Source: Pectinophora gossypiella (taxonomy: Eukaryota > Arthropoda > Insecta > Lepidoptera > Gelechiidae). From it: a stretch of DNA of 64,000 bases. The DNA lies in NCBI RefSeq assembly GCF_024362695.1, contig NC_065408.1, positions 15,066,001 through 15,130,000 on the forward strand, given 5' to 3'. The position numbers and the translations under genes were made by a program. Of the stretch, positions 11,057 to 21,125 are shown piece by piece. The notes below the pieces were generated by a model, which saw only the letters and a list, made by a program, of their open reading frames with translations, was not told the origin of the DNA and did not search any database. Position 1 is the stretch's first letter, and the number at the start of each line of letters is the position of its first letter.

Positions 11057-11403
11057 ATCATCATCATCAATTTAAGAGCCACGCTCTTGTCGGTGTAGCA
11101 TTTTCCATTCCAGTCTATCAAAGGCCAATTCCTTGACTTCCCAAAAAGACACGACGTTAACCTTTTGTTTAATCTGTTCCATGTAAGCTCTTCTTGGTCT
11201 TCCCCTTCCTCTTTTTCCTTCTAGCTTTCCTTCTATGATGTTTTTAATAAATTCGTCGTGTCTCATTAGGTGTCCAACCATCTTGCCTCTTCTGTCCTAG
11301 AATAATTCTAAGTATTTGTAACCCTTTCTGTCCAACTTATTCTTTCCATCCTCCTCCAACACCACATTTCAAAGGCCTCGAGTCTCTCTCTGTCCTTCTG
11401 TCA
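11057..11403 (-). mobile_element. LINE-K 3' end with (GAT)n tail
   Basis: On the minus strand it runs from a coding remnant to AAGAGCGTGGCTCTTAAATT and a GATGATGATGAT tail at the left edge. The same 3' end occurs at 15640-15715 (+), 31895 and 57985 and, diverged, at 60905. Confidence 0.75.
11072..11281 (-). pseudogene. LINE-K ORF2 C-terminal remnant
   Basis: About 69 codons with GHLMRHDEFIKNIIEGK, a basic GKRGRGRPRR stretch, YMEQIKQKV, and ELAFDRLEWK before a stop near the (GAT)n tail. Patterns of this kind (IGH-x-R-H, I-EGK, RGRGRPR) are typical of the C-terminal tails of RTE/CR1-like insect LINE polymerases. No reverse-transcriptase motif is present; it is a dead 5'-truncated copy. The clade assignment is from memory of family patterns. 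Confidence 0.65.
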
Positions 11404-12127
11404 AATACAATCGGGTCAATTTTACAGAAATTGAAAAAAAAAACTTACGCCTGAAATTTTTTTGTATGACTGTGTGTTAAAAATATTAAAAAATAATTGA
11501 TATTTACGTACATAAGAGTTTGTACTGAATGTTTTAGGAGCAAAATACTATTCGATCCTGACAAAAAAGAAATTAGGTGAGGGCATAAGAGCTTTTAAAT
11601 TGGCAACGAAGATTTGTAATTTGAAATGCTAACCTACCTAACACACTCTCTCATACTTCCGTACTTATATGCTTACATTTCACATAAAGAGATGATGAAT
11701 TCATTAGTCTTTGCTTAGGTAATAACTTTTTACTTTTTAGCATTCATCTCCATGCTACTTTGTAGGGAAAAATAGGGCAGTGGTTTCCATAAGTTTGGTT
11801 CCCTAAAAAGGAAGAGGTAAGATGGCTATAAATAACTTTGCAGAAGAATTGTGTATGGCAGAACTCCCAATATTACTTACCTACTCTGTGTTTCTAGACT
11901 TTGTATCACTTCCATTATAATGCTTATATAATTTAATGAACAATAACTTGGCCAAAGTTCGGTAGATCACAATGTTATTGTTTCACTTTGACTTATAATA
12001 AGTACCTAAGAAGGTAAGTACCTATATTACGTATCGTAACTAATATTACAATTAAATCGTAACTTTGTTTTTGCTAGCCGTAATGTCCACTGTGTAATTG
12101 GTTTATGAGTCAAAATAAAAAGAATTG
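11404..12127. other. AT-rich; small LINE-associated scrap
   Basis: GGGAAAAATAGGGCAGTGGTTTCC at about 11765 also occurs near 31960 and 60980 next to LINE-K ends. Otherwise nothing is supported. Confidence 0.4.
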
Positions 12128-12225
12128 AGACTAATGATTCCCAGCGGGTTTGGTGTCGCGAGCTGATTGGCCGCCTCTATGGCTAGAGTAATCGGGTCGT
12201 CGGGATCGTATATTACGTCCTTCGG
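12128..12225 (-). mobile_element. Family P fragment, antisense
   Basis: Complement of 59313-59400. Shared words include GGTGTCGCGAGCTGATTGGC, CTCTATGGCTAGAGTAATCG and GGGTCGTCGGGATCGTATAT. Confidence 0.65.
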
Positions 12226-12437
12226 ATGCGTAAATCCAGCGTCTTCGTACAAACAACTTCATATTACAAACTATTGTTACGGATACGAGCTGATTGTGTT
12301 TCAATAATAAATCTATATGTTCTATTTGTGTCGTATGTCGATCTGGAAATTCGCCAGGTAATAGTGATGTCCTACTTATAAGGAGAGACTGACGCACGAC
12401 TGTGTTTTTTTTAACGTGACTTATGTTTTTGCCTCAA

Positions 12438-13036
12438 ATGGTATAAGAAGACCAGGTATGCTCAAAAGTGACAGCTAACATCTCAAGGTTAGCCCAGCTG
12501 ACGTCATCTCACCCTGCGTTGCCATTTCGTAAAAAATAAATTACCCACGACCAATGTTTTTATATTTACTTTGCAAGGAAATTTTGAACTTTTAGTAAAA
12601 GATTTACTCAGTTTTAATGATTTTTATATATGTGACAAGTAATAGTAATTAAATACATTAGTCAGTAATTCACTTAATTTTAAATAATAAAATTTACGTC
12701 CTTGGAATGTTGGAGATAAATGGTAACACAGTGGTAACACTTACGTCATCAAAGGGCTAGCAATGGCGGCTTGTCATAGGATTGAGCATAGCTGTGCCGG
12801 GCTTCAACTGACACTTCCAATGGGAATCGGCTTCAGACGCCGAACTTCGATTTCTTAGCCTAAAAAGTACTGAAATCATTCGTTCAATCGGCTCGCCGAA
12901 CTTCATGTGACGTCACGAACCGGGGATCGCCATCTTGGCTGCTTACGCGGTACGACATAATCAAGTCGATGTTCGATATGCTCCAATCTGAATCGGCTTC
13001 GTCTAGGCCGGTAGGGCCCTAGTCTTCTTATATCAT
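12438..13036. repeat. Putative 0.6-kb element with 19-bp terminal inverted repeats
   Basis: The left end ATGGTATAAGAAGACCAGG and the complement of the right end, ATGATATAAGAAGACTAGG, differ at two positions. The interior contains GTGACGTCAC and a CCGAACTTC direct pair, with no ORF. No second copy was seen in the window, so the element status rests on the inverted ends. Confidence 0.45.
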
Positions 13037-13327
13037 GCCGTTACCGAGACAACGGGACACGAATCTATGAATGATGAGACATGTCCCGACATGTCAGTCA
13101 GGTCTGTCAGCTCTACAACAGTGCTGAATTACTTCGAGTGGAAATGAAGTAGGTGTATTATTTAATGCTTCATTGACTCTGGTCAAAACAATAGTAGACT
13201 TACAAACAAGATTATAAAAAAGTGAGGAAAAACATTGGCTAATATAAGTATTGATGACGAGTGTTTTGTTTGAAGGGTTCATAGTTCACCCGAGCGATGT
13301 TTTGTTTTTAATAAAACAAAAACAATA

Positions 13328-15270
13328 CAGGGTGTTAGTGACATGGTAACGAATACTAAGGGGGATGATTCAGACCATGATTCTGAGTTAATATTAAGTG
13401 GATTTTTCCGTCGCAAAATTAATGTTTCTTTTTTTAGTTTCCTTTTAAATATTTTCAATCCTCTAATTTTGCGATGGAAAATCCCACTTGATATTAACTG
13501 AGAATAATCAGCTGAATCATCCCTCTCAGTATTCGGTACGATGTCACTTACACCCCGTCCAAGTACATACAGGTAGCCATATAAGTAGGTGTGAGTGTTA
13601 GTTACATCGTAACTAATATTGAGGGGGATGATTGTGTGCGTCAAGCTAGCGGCCTCAAAAAAAAAATGGGCACGAAAAAATAATTTGACCATACCAAAAA
13701 ATAGTACTCTTATTGAAAAAAATAGTACCTGTTGTAAAAAAATTAGTACCATCACGGTTCTGGATTTATAGCCATGTTTTATTGCACTTGCTAGCTTGAC
13801 GGTGAGCGAAATTTGGCGAGAGTTAACGACAAGGTCTTTCGCTTTGATTTAAACGCCAAAAAATAGTACCGAAATAGTACTCACCCCCTGCAAAATACCG
13901 AAAGTAGTACTTCAACGGTTCCAAAGTTATAAAGGCAGTTCTTTGATCCCGCTAGCTTGACGTTTTGAAAATACCTATTATCTGGGGAACGCTTGCATAC
14001 TTCAGTATGTAACTAATGTCAATAAACTCGTATGAAATAGTACTCCCTACCATCATAATTTTGATCCGATTCTCTTTGTAGAAATGTTAAAAAATCATCA
14101 TAACCTATGCCATACATTTGTTGTTGATACAGTCACGTAGACAATTACATAACCTCACAATTTATTCGTAAGTATTGCCATTTTGGAGGTCTACCCTACC
14201 ATTTCTTTGCACTTCAGAGTGCTGCTATTACAAAAAAATCCTATTGCATACACCCATATGCACTAATTTTAATAGAAAATGGCTGCCTGGGTCTAGTTCT
14301 TATCGAAAACAATCTGTGATTTTAATACATCATAATACATTTTTAATCTGCTGTTTTATTTTATAATTTATACCTTCATGTTGAATTTGTTACGGATCGA
14401 AGTGTTTGTTAATAAACAATTTGCAGTATTTGTAGAATAACTCAAAGAGTTTCAACAATGATATTACTTTCATCTGACAACCCTGGCACTTCACCAATTT
14501 TTACCCAAAAATGGGGAAAAATACTGAAATCTGACAACATTCTTGACCATGTGTAATAATTTTGTTCGCGACTGTACTTGTCTTGATAAATGTATGACAT
14601 AGGTTATAATGACTTTTTGACATATTTCTTTACAAAGAGAATCAGGTCCAAATTATGATGGTAGGGAGTACTATTTCATACGAGTTTATTGACATTAGTT
14701 ACATACTGAAGTATGCAAGCGTTCCCCAGATAATAGGTATTTTCAAAACGTCAAGCTAGCGGGATCAAAGAACTGCCTTTATAACTTTGGAACCGTTGAA
14801 GTACTACTTTCGGTATTTTGCAGGGGGTGAGTACTATTTCGGTACTATTTTTTGGCGTTTAAATCAAAGCGAAAGACCTTGTCGTTAACTCTCGCCAAAT
14901 TTCGCTCACCGTCAAGCTAGCAAGTGCAATAAAACATGGCTATAAATCCAGAACCGTGATGGTACTAATTTTTTTACAACAGGTACTATTTTTTTCAATA
15001 AGAGTACTATTTTTTGGTATGGTCAAATTATTTTTTCGTGCCCATTTTTTTTTTGAGGCCGCTAGCTTGACGCACACGGATGATTCAGACCATGATTCTG
15101 AGTTGATATCAAGTGGAATTTCCTGTCGGAAAATTAAAAAAAAATCTTTGTTTTTTTAAATTATTTTCATTTCCATACTTTTGCGACGGAAAATTTTCAC
15201 TTGATATCAACTGAGAATCATGGTCTGAATCAACCCTCAAAGTTTTCGTCATGATGTTACTAACACCTTG
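13328..15270. repeat. MITE-M1, four-armed copy split by a foldback element
   Basis: Starts CAGGGTGTTAGTGACATGG and ends with the complement CTAACACCTTG. Arms 1 and 2 face each other (13328-13560), arm 3 starts near 13592 and is interrupted at 13633, resumes at 15078, and arm 4 ends at 15270. Deleting the insertion restores the GAGGGGGATGATTCAGACC seen in intact copies. Confidence 0.85.
13634..15077. mobile_element. Foldback transposable element, two 427-bp arms, 8-bp TSD
   Basis: Begins GTGTGCGTCAAGCTAGC and ends with its complement. Left arm 13634-14060 and right arm 14651-15077 have equal length with no mismatch noticed, then pair imperfectly further inward. TSD GGATGATT lies at 13626-13633 and 15078-15085. 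Each arm holds three copies of CGTCAAGCTAGC or its complement (13639, 13790, 13951; mirrored at 14749, 14910, 15061) and several A-rich TAGTAC boxes. No transposase is encoded. The 8-bp TSD fits hAT, P, Merlin or Mutator-type enzymes; the family is not identified. Confidence 0.9.
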
Positions 15271-15446
15271 TATGTTGATATAATCATACGTAAACTCTAT
15301 CACCCTTATTGGGGTGTTCAGGAGTGACATCTTAACAGGAAATAACATGTAACCCTGACCATCCCTTGCAGTTTTGATGTGAAATCGATCCTATATGATG
15401 AATGTCATCGTAATAGAAGAAAGAAGGAAAGAGAGGAAGGGACACT

Positions 15447-15512
15447 CAGAATCATGGTCTGAATCACCCCTCAAAGTTTTCGTTACGATGTCACTAACAT
15501 CCTGTATGTATA
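15447..15512 (-). repeat. MITE-M1 half arm
   Basis: AATCATGGTCTGAATCACCC through TCACTAACATCCTGTA: one terminal arm only. Confidence 0.7.
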
Positions 15513-15639
15513 AAAAATAAATGCCGTGGAAATCGTCATCAACGGTCATGATACGCCTTTTGTGATGGACTATTCTTTACATACTTCTTATGTGTACCAA
15601 TCAATTTTGATATATTATGTTTTTGTTTTGGCTTCACTT

Positions 15640-15715
15640 TCCTATAAAGTAGCATGGAGAGTATTGGAAAATGCTGCACCGACAAGAGCGTGGCTCTTAA
15701 ATTGATGATGATGTA
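15640..15715 (+). mobile_element. LINE-K extreme 3' end
   Basis: CACCGACAAGAGCGTGGCTC, TTAAATT and a GATGATGATG tail, as the complement of the left edge of 11057-11403. Confidence 0.65.
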
Positions 15716-15834
15716 CACCTTCCTGTAGTTCTAAGGTTATAAACTAGGAGTTCCGTAAGAAGTTGGGAACCTGGTGATCTGTCACACAGGGTCACACCTA
15801 GTATCGACACCAGTCTCTCATAAAGGCACTATAG

Positions 15835-15925
15835 TATGTATCATTACCCTAGTTTAGATTACATAAAGGTAACAACCTTTGTGAAGAGAAAATAAAGATT
15901 TATTTTATTTTTATTTATTTATTCA
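15835..15925 (+). mobile_element. LINE-type 3' end with AATAAAG and a (TTTAT)n tail
   Basis: ACAACCTTTGTGAAGAGAAAATAAAG followed by repeated TTTAT units, typical of a heavily 5'-truncated retroposon. Confidence 0.5.
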
Positions 15926-16284
15926 TATCTATCCATCACGTTGAAGTAGATACAGTCCCTTAACTTTTAGTTACTTTAGTTGACATCATCACTCAACTAC
16001 CGTTAAGAGAAGACACGTCAATTGATATTGGTAGGTTTGTCACGATAAACCAATATGCGCATTTTTTTATCGTCACGTACATCTGTTTACCACCGAGTCA
16101 TTACATTTATAACTTTTATGACGTGCAATATGATATTTTATTCGTATTTCTTTCTAGACTCTTAAGTACCTTCAGTGCTTCTATTTTCGTAATGTCTCTC
16201 AGCAACCATTTCATTTTTAAATACAAATGAATGCTAATTTCCATGTTCATCAAATATTCGAGTACTTAGTTCTGAATTCAAATT
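15926..16284. other. No supported feature
   Basis: AT-rich, no ORF or known repeat recognised. Confidence 0.4.
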
Positions 16285-16536
16285 GTGATAGCCCCGCCGG
16301 CGTGGTCGACGATTTCCCTCAATCAGCGCTTATTAGTAATCAGCGACCCATTAGGGTCGATACAATTTTTCAAATATTTTTCCTCTCAGACGACGCCCTG
16401 AGCCGAGGTTCGCGCCCAACTGAGCAACCTCAGGCCTGTTGTCTTAAACGTTGTACCGGGTGAGAGCCTTCAGCGCTCCCCATTTGTCATGCCATCTGCG
16501 GCAAATCTACAATAAGTCACGTCAAAAGAAAAAAAA
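16285..16536 (+). mobile_element. Family P retroposon 3' end, A-rich tail
   Basis: Runs from CCCCGCCGGCGTGGTCGACG through CGACGCCCTGAGCCGAGG, CGTTGTACCGGGTGAGAGCC and TCTACAATAAGTCACGTC to an A-rich tail. The same order occurs at 25740 and 59313 and inverted at 37375. The longest copy (59313) carries further sequence 5' of this point. Confidence 0.75.
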
Positions 16537-16904
16537 ATGTGATAGACTATTAATTTTATAATTGATGATCATGAAAATTTGCATTCGTTTGTATCCCAAG
16601 TATGTTTGCCGAGGGACATTAAGAAAATAAAAGTAAGTATGTTTCTGTTGACACCCTGTCGTTTTAAGTCCAAAGAATGAGATGGGAGTGGCACAGGTCT
16701 ATTTCAGTATTGTAAACAATTAATCTTACAAGTGTTATATAATAAAGTCACGAGAAATAATCATCATTTATTGTCACGTTACAATATCACGATGTTAAAG
16801 TCACAGAATATTTTGGCACTTATTTAACGCGTACGCTTAGATATAGAGTTTTATATTAGGTAGGAATACGTAGTTTTATAATAACATAAAAAACATACAT
16901 AAAT
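16537..16904. other. No supported feature
   Basis: No gene or repeat of this window recognised. Confidence 0.4.
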
Positions 16905-17000
16905 AGCTTATATACGTCCCACTGCTGGGCACTGGCCTCCTCTCAATCAACCGGAGGGGTATGGAGCATACTCCACCACGCTGCTCCACTGCGGGTAATA
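16905..17000 (-). mobile_element. SINE-F 3' fragment, antisense
   Basis: GTCCCACTGCTGGGCACTGG, CTCTCAATCAACCGGAGGGG and GGAGCATACTCCACCACGCTG match the left end of the full copy at 24670-24993. Confidence 0.7.
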
Positions 17001-17062
17001 ACAACATTTGCATATAAATATTTTCAGTGTTGTCACAAAACCATGACTGAAGATGAACTACT

Positions 17063-17250
17063 TAGATTATTTTAGGTTTACGCGGTTATTATCATAATTA
17101 AAACACATAATAACGGGTTCTTACCGCGTTTAAAGCAGGGATATACTCGTAAGACTCCCGATATATCGACACTGTTGCAAGTGCCATGATATATCCCTGC
17201 TTTAAACGCGGTAAGAACCCGTTATTATGTGTATTAATTATGAACTACTT
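17063..17250. repeat. Pal-E palindromic repeat
   Basis: Left arm CATAATAACGGGTTCTTACC GCGTTTAAAGCAGGGATAT and its complement on the right, separated by about 40 bp containing GACACTGTTGCAAGTGCCATG. Near-identical arms occur at 20820, 23495 and 34602. Non-coding hairpin. Confidence 0.8.
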
Positions 17251-17458
17251 AGGTTTAAAATAATATTTCGCGCCACGACAGGCGACGGATTTTAATAAAA
17301 CTAAATTGATAAGTTATAATAATTCTTTGCAGAATCTGAGTCAGTACTATATTGTAAAGCTAGTTTATCTTACAAAGAGAAAATTTAAATCGAAAAAAAG
17401 ACGCGTCGGCTTAATGAGGATACATAATAGATCGAAATAATTTCGCATGGATAGGATG

Positions 17459-17535
17459 AGGACCCGGTGGTGTGATGGTTAACACGCTCGTCCCGGCTTG
17501 ACAAGAGCTGCGGGTTCAAGCCCCGGGCGAGTCAG
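17459..17535 (+). other. tRNA-like Pol III unit (pseudo-tRNA or SINE head)
   Basis: A-box-like TGGTGTGATGGTTAAC and B-box-like GGGTTCAAGCCCC, then an eight-T run near 17527 that could stop Pol III. The 5' acceptor strand does not pair with the 3' GCGAGTC, so a functional tRNA is unlikely. Confidence 0.45.
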
Positions 17536-17749
17536 ATTTTTTTTGATTTAAAATTTGAGTTTCCCTAAGTACGTGTAAGTGGTATAACCCAAATATCTTG
17601 CCTTGACTTGTTTTGTAGTACTTTAAAAAAATGCTTGATTTTGAAAGATATAAAGATATGTCTTAGAGCAAAGCAGACTCCGTGTTCAAAACGGAATAAA
17701 CGCTAGAAACATGATGATTTTTAAATAAAGACGAATATTAGTATAATAT

Positions 17750-18128
17750 TGGCCTCGATTCCTGCAGACACATCCTAATTTTATTTTAAGTTATACCCGT
17801 CATTTTCTTATCCGCCGAAAAGGAAAGGGACGGATGATTATCAACAAGTTAATTTTAAAACGAATGAATAACCCGGGCGAATAAAATAGGCATCTCGCTG
17901 GTATGTAATCCGTTTGACGTGCTGTCTACTTAACTCTGTCGGGTTATTGGCCAATGTAAAATTTTTAGACGGTTGTCTGGTTGTTTTAGATTTCTGTTTA
18001 AAATTGACATGTACCTATTCCATAAATTTTATGCATATCGATTACCCGTCCCTTTATTTTTCAACGGATACGAAAATGACAGGTATAACTTAAAATAAAA
18101 TTAGACGGCGTCTGCAGGAATTAGCACC
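17750..18128. repeat. MITE-H, near-complete copy
   Basis: Starts TGGCCTCGATTCCTGCAG and ends CTGCAGGAATTAGCACCA. Interior words AATGAATAACCCGGGCGAAT and CCGTTTGACGTGCTGTCTAC are shared with 10021 and 57123. Flanks are ATT (left) and ATC (right). Confidence 0.85.
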
Positions 18129-18749
18129 ATCATTTGTTAATATTTAATGTTTCCTTGATATCAGTGCGAAGTGGAAAGAAAACACGCGAAAAGCAGAGAC
18201 TCCGCATCATGTGGGAATATTGCATCGGAGAGAGAGTTTCCTTGATTATTTTATTACTTACTTATATATGATAAAATTACAATAAAGTACCTACTTAAAT
18301 TGAGCAAGTTTGTTTTTATTACAATATCGTCTAGTATCAAGTTATATTGCGCGACATAGTTACTTGAATGTTGTTTTTGCAACAAAACTGGTTTTACAAC
18401 ATAAAAACAGGTTCGAAATTACAATGTTGGTTGACCATAAATTCACAATTTATACGTAATATTTTTTTTTATTCACCATACATCACGATTCAAAATAAAA
18501 TGATAAAACATATTCCACGCGTAAGCATAATTTACTCAATAGTTTTGAAAGTTAATAAAAAAAAACATAAACAGCCTATAATGTGGCGGCCCCAGCAAAA
18601 TATACGCGCAATCTAACACTGTAGCAGAGACAATAGACTTATTCTGCTGCTCTCCGAGTGAATTCGCAAAAGCCATCACGTTTGTGATTTGTTATCAATG
18701 ATAATTATTATGTAATTTTGTTATTGTAATAATGTTTAGTATTTAAGAT
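18129..18749. other. AT-rich, no supported feature
   Basis: An 82-codon frame at 18368-18616 has A/T-driven composition and no recognisable domain; not called as a gene. Confidence 0.4.
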
Positions 18750-19016
18750 TGATGAGCTCGGTGGCGCAGCGCTCGGTCTGCGATTGTTGAAGTTAAGCAA
18801 CTTTCGCAAAGGCCGGTCATAGGATGAGTGACCACCAAAAAAAAGTTTTCATCTCGAGCTCCTCCGTGCTTCGGAAGGCACGTTAAGCCGTTGGTCCCGG
18901 CTGCATTAGCAGTCGTTACCATCAATCCGCACTGGGCCCGCGTGATGGTTTAAGGCCCGATCTCCGTATCCATCCATAGGGAAGGCCCGTGCCCCAGCAG
19001 TGGGCTGATGATGATG
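18750..19016 (+). mobile_element. SINE-D, near-complete: tRNA-like start plus 5S-rRNA-like promoter
   Basis: Starts GAGCTCGGTGGCGCAGCG, whose TGGCGCAGCG fits a tRNA A box, then carries GAAGTTAAGCAAC (18789-18801) and GGTCATAGGATGAGTGACC (18814-18832), matching the internal control region of insect 5S rRNA genes. The body runs through CCTCCGTGCTTCGGAAGGC and GTGCCCCAGCAGTGGG to a (TGA)n tail. Flanked by ATTTAAGAT at 18741-18749 and 19017-19025, a 9-bp target duplication. About 14 bp of the usual head (between GCGCAGCG and CTCGGTC) are missing in this copy. Confidence 0.85.
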
Positions 19017-19654
19017 ATTTAAGATAGCTTCACTATCGTATTGGGTACATACCTGTAATGATAGTTGTAAGATTGAATAAATAAATAAATTTAGGTGGAG
19101 CAAGACCTGATAGTGGAACTTCTCAGCCCCTTAAAATACAAAATTTTTCGATTAGTTTACGGCCACCGAAATTTATCTATTTAAATCTTTTAAAAATGCT
19201 GTTTATGACCAACTGGTATGAGTTTTCTGTGGCCGCCGTTCTGGGTGAACACTGGTTCATCGAAATCAACTGTGATTTTGGCGCCCCCTTATTTCGGCGC
19301 CCGGTGCGGTGGCGCACCTCGCACCGCCCTGGGGCTGCCACTGATATAATGGATTGAAGATAAATAAAATATCCTTTTTACTTCTATATCCCACAACCCC
19401 CCGCCCGTCCCCCTGCCGCTATTCATTATAATTACCAAAACGGTGTGCTCACGTGCCCTCACTGTGCGCGGGAGTTCACTGTGAAGATAGGCTACAAGCC
19501 ATCTTCGGGCGCATCAGCGTCGTGCCGACTAGGAGTCGAAGTGGTCGCCATGGCCGAAATCGGTCGGAGGTCATCATCAATTAAGAATATATTTTTTTGT
19601 TAATTATTATTATTTCTTGTTATTTAAGAAATTGTGGGCACTCATTGTCTTCAC
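19017..19654. other. Retroposon tail and GC-rich scrap
   Basis: TTGAATAAATAAATAAAT at about 19072 resembles a LINE 3' signal and tail. The GC-rich 19280-19335 (TTTCGGCGCCCGGTGCGGTG) is of unknown origin. Confidence 0.4.
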
Positions 19655-19873
19655 TTCATCATCATCATCAGCCCATTAACGTCCCCACTGCTGGGGCACT
19701 GGCCTTCCCTATGGATGGATAGGGAGAACGGGCCTTAAACTATCACGCGGGCCCAGTGCGGATTGATGGTTATTAACGACTGCTAATGCAGCCGGGACCA
19801 ACGGCTTTACGTGCCTTCCGAAACACGGAGGAGCTCGAGATGAAAACTTTTTTTGTGGTCATCCATCCTAATT
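19655..19873 (-). mobile_element. SINE-D, antisense, 5' truncated
   Basis: From the tail (ATCATCATCATCAGCCCATT) to AAACTTTTTTTGTGGTCATC; the 5S-like and tRNA-like head is missing. Confidence 0.8.
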
Positions 19874-20014
19874 ATTATTAATTGTCTTCACTTATTACTT
19901 TGTAACATACAAATGCTGTATTATGACTGTCTGTTGTCCAAAATAAAATAAAATAATTATGTTAGAGATGAGTTGTAATAGTGTACATACATTTCAGAAC
20001 ACTATGTATCTTTT

Positions 20015-20300
20015 AATAACAACACGGGGTTCGAATCCCGGTGGGTACATATCACAAAGATCACTTTTTGATCCCTAGTTTGGTTAGGACATTACAGGCT
20101 GATCACCTGATTATCCAAAAAGTAAGATGATCCGTGCTTTGGAAGGCACGTCAGTCCCGGTTACTAATTACTGGTGTAAGTAAGTAGTCGTTACATGAGC
20201 CATGTCAGGGGCCTTTGGCGGCTCAATAATAACCCTGACACCGGGGTTGATGAGGTTGGTAATTCACCTCACAACCCACACGATAGAAAGAGAATAACAA
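20015..20300 (+). mobile_element. SINE-C copy
   Basis: B-box GGGTTCGAATCCCGGTGGG, then CCCTAGTTTGGTTAGGACAT, CAGGCTGATCACCTGATTAT, GGGCCTTTGGCGGCTCAATA and a 3' end TCACAACCCACACGATAGAA. The A-box half is missing. SINE-C is the commonest SINE in this window. Confidence 0.8.
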
Positions 20301-20404
20301 CAACTCAATACATAACATTGATAAAGCCAGATCCGGTATCAACGTCAGTGAGAAAACAATTGTTATCAATACGAGCTATTAATACAATTATTTATAATTT
20401 GTAA

Positions 20405-20475
20405 TTATGTGGGTTATTAATAACCCTGAGAGTTGATGGGGTTGGTAATCCATCTCACAACCCACACGATACAAG
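20405..20475 (+). mobile_element. SINE-C 3' fragment
   Basis: AATAACCCTGAGAGTTGATG through TCACAACCCACACGATACAA. Confidence 0.65.
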
Positions 20476-20564
20476 ATTATGTGGGTCCCTATCCATCTCC
20501 TCTGTTAAAATAACTATTGAAACAAATTACATAAACAAGCATATCTTCACACCATATCCGTTAC

Positions 20565-20790
20565 GAGTTGCGATGTGTCGTTCCAGGGAATTTTCCCACT
20601 TTGGGAAAGTTCCCGGCAGTAAAAAGGCGCAAAAGTTATGTAAAAAAAAGCTTTATTACCGAAACTTTTCGCAGATAGAATTAGAGTATAATAAAGAACA
20701 ATTTGAAAAAGAAAAGCAGTTACTATTAAAGAGTTTTTACAACGGGAATTTTTCCACTTTGGAACACAATATGGAATAATAATAATGTAA
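20565..20790 (+). repeat. Low-copy repeat shared with 43340-43550
   Basis: Both copies contain CGTTCC-GGGAA, AAAAAGGCG, TTACTATTAAAG and TTTTTACAACGGGAAT in the same order. The 68-codon frame here is not conserved in the other copy, so a repeat rather than a gene is inferred. Confidence 0.5.
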
Positions 20791-20819
20791 GTAGGTAGGT
20801 AACAAAAGCAGATTTATAC

Positions 20820-20960
20820 CGACACATAATACCGGGTTCTTATCGCGTTAATCAGGGATATGAGAGTCAGTCTTATATCCCTGATTAATGCGGTAAGAAC
20901 CCGCTATTACCTATGTGTTTTAATTATGATAATAATCGCGTAAACCTCAAACAATGTATA
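20820..20960. repeat. Pal-E palindromic repeat
   Basis: GGGTTCTTATCGCG and GCGGTAAGAACCC arms around CAGGGATATGAGAGTCAG; right flank GATAATAATCGCGTAAACCT as in 34602-34800. Confidence 0.75.
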
Positions 20961-20999
20961 GCTTTTTATCGTAATTAAAAAAAAAAAAAACAAATAAAG

Positions 21000-21125
21000 G
21001 AACGTTTTAGAACTTGTTCATGTTGCCTGCTCATTTTGTACTGTTGTTAAATGATTTTATAAATGTTTGTAAGTTTTGTTTATGTGCAATAAAGTATATT
21101 TGATTTGATTCGATTGATATTGTTG
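21000..21125 (+). mobile_element. LINE-type 3' end
   Basis: TTGTTTATGTGCAATAAAGTATATTTGATT: polyadenylation-like signal and T/A tail as at 30845 and 62490. Confidence 0.55.

Noticed and set aside
13279..13755. A 158-codon minus-strand frame across the MITE/foldback junction
   Set aside because: Half of it is MITE-M1 and half is foldback arm; the arm part is repeated exactly at 14956-15159.
17459..17535. A functional tRNA gene
   Set aside because: A and B boxes are present but the acceptor stem cannot be formed; called tRNA-like only.
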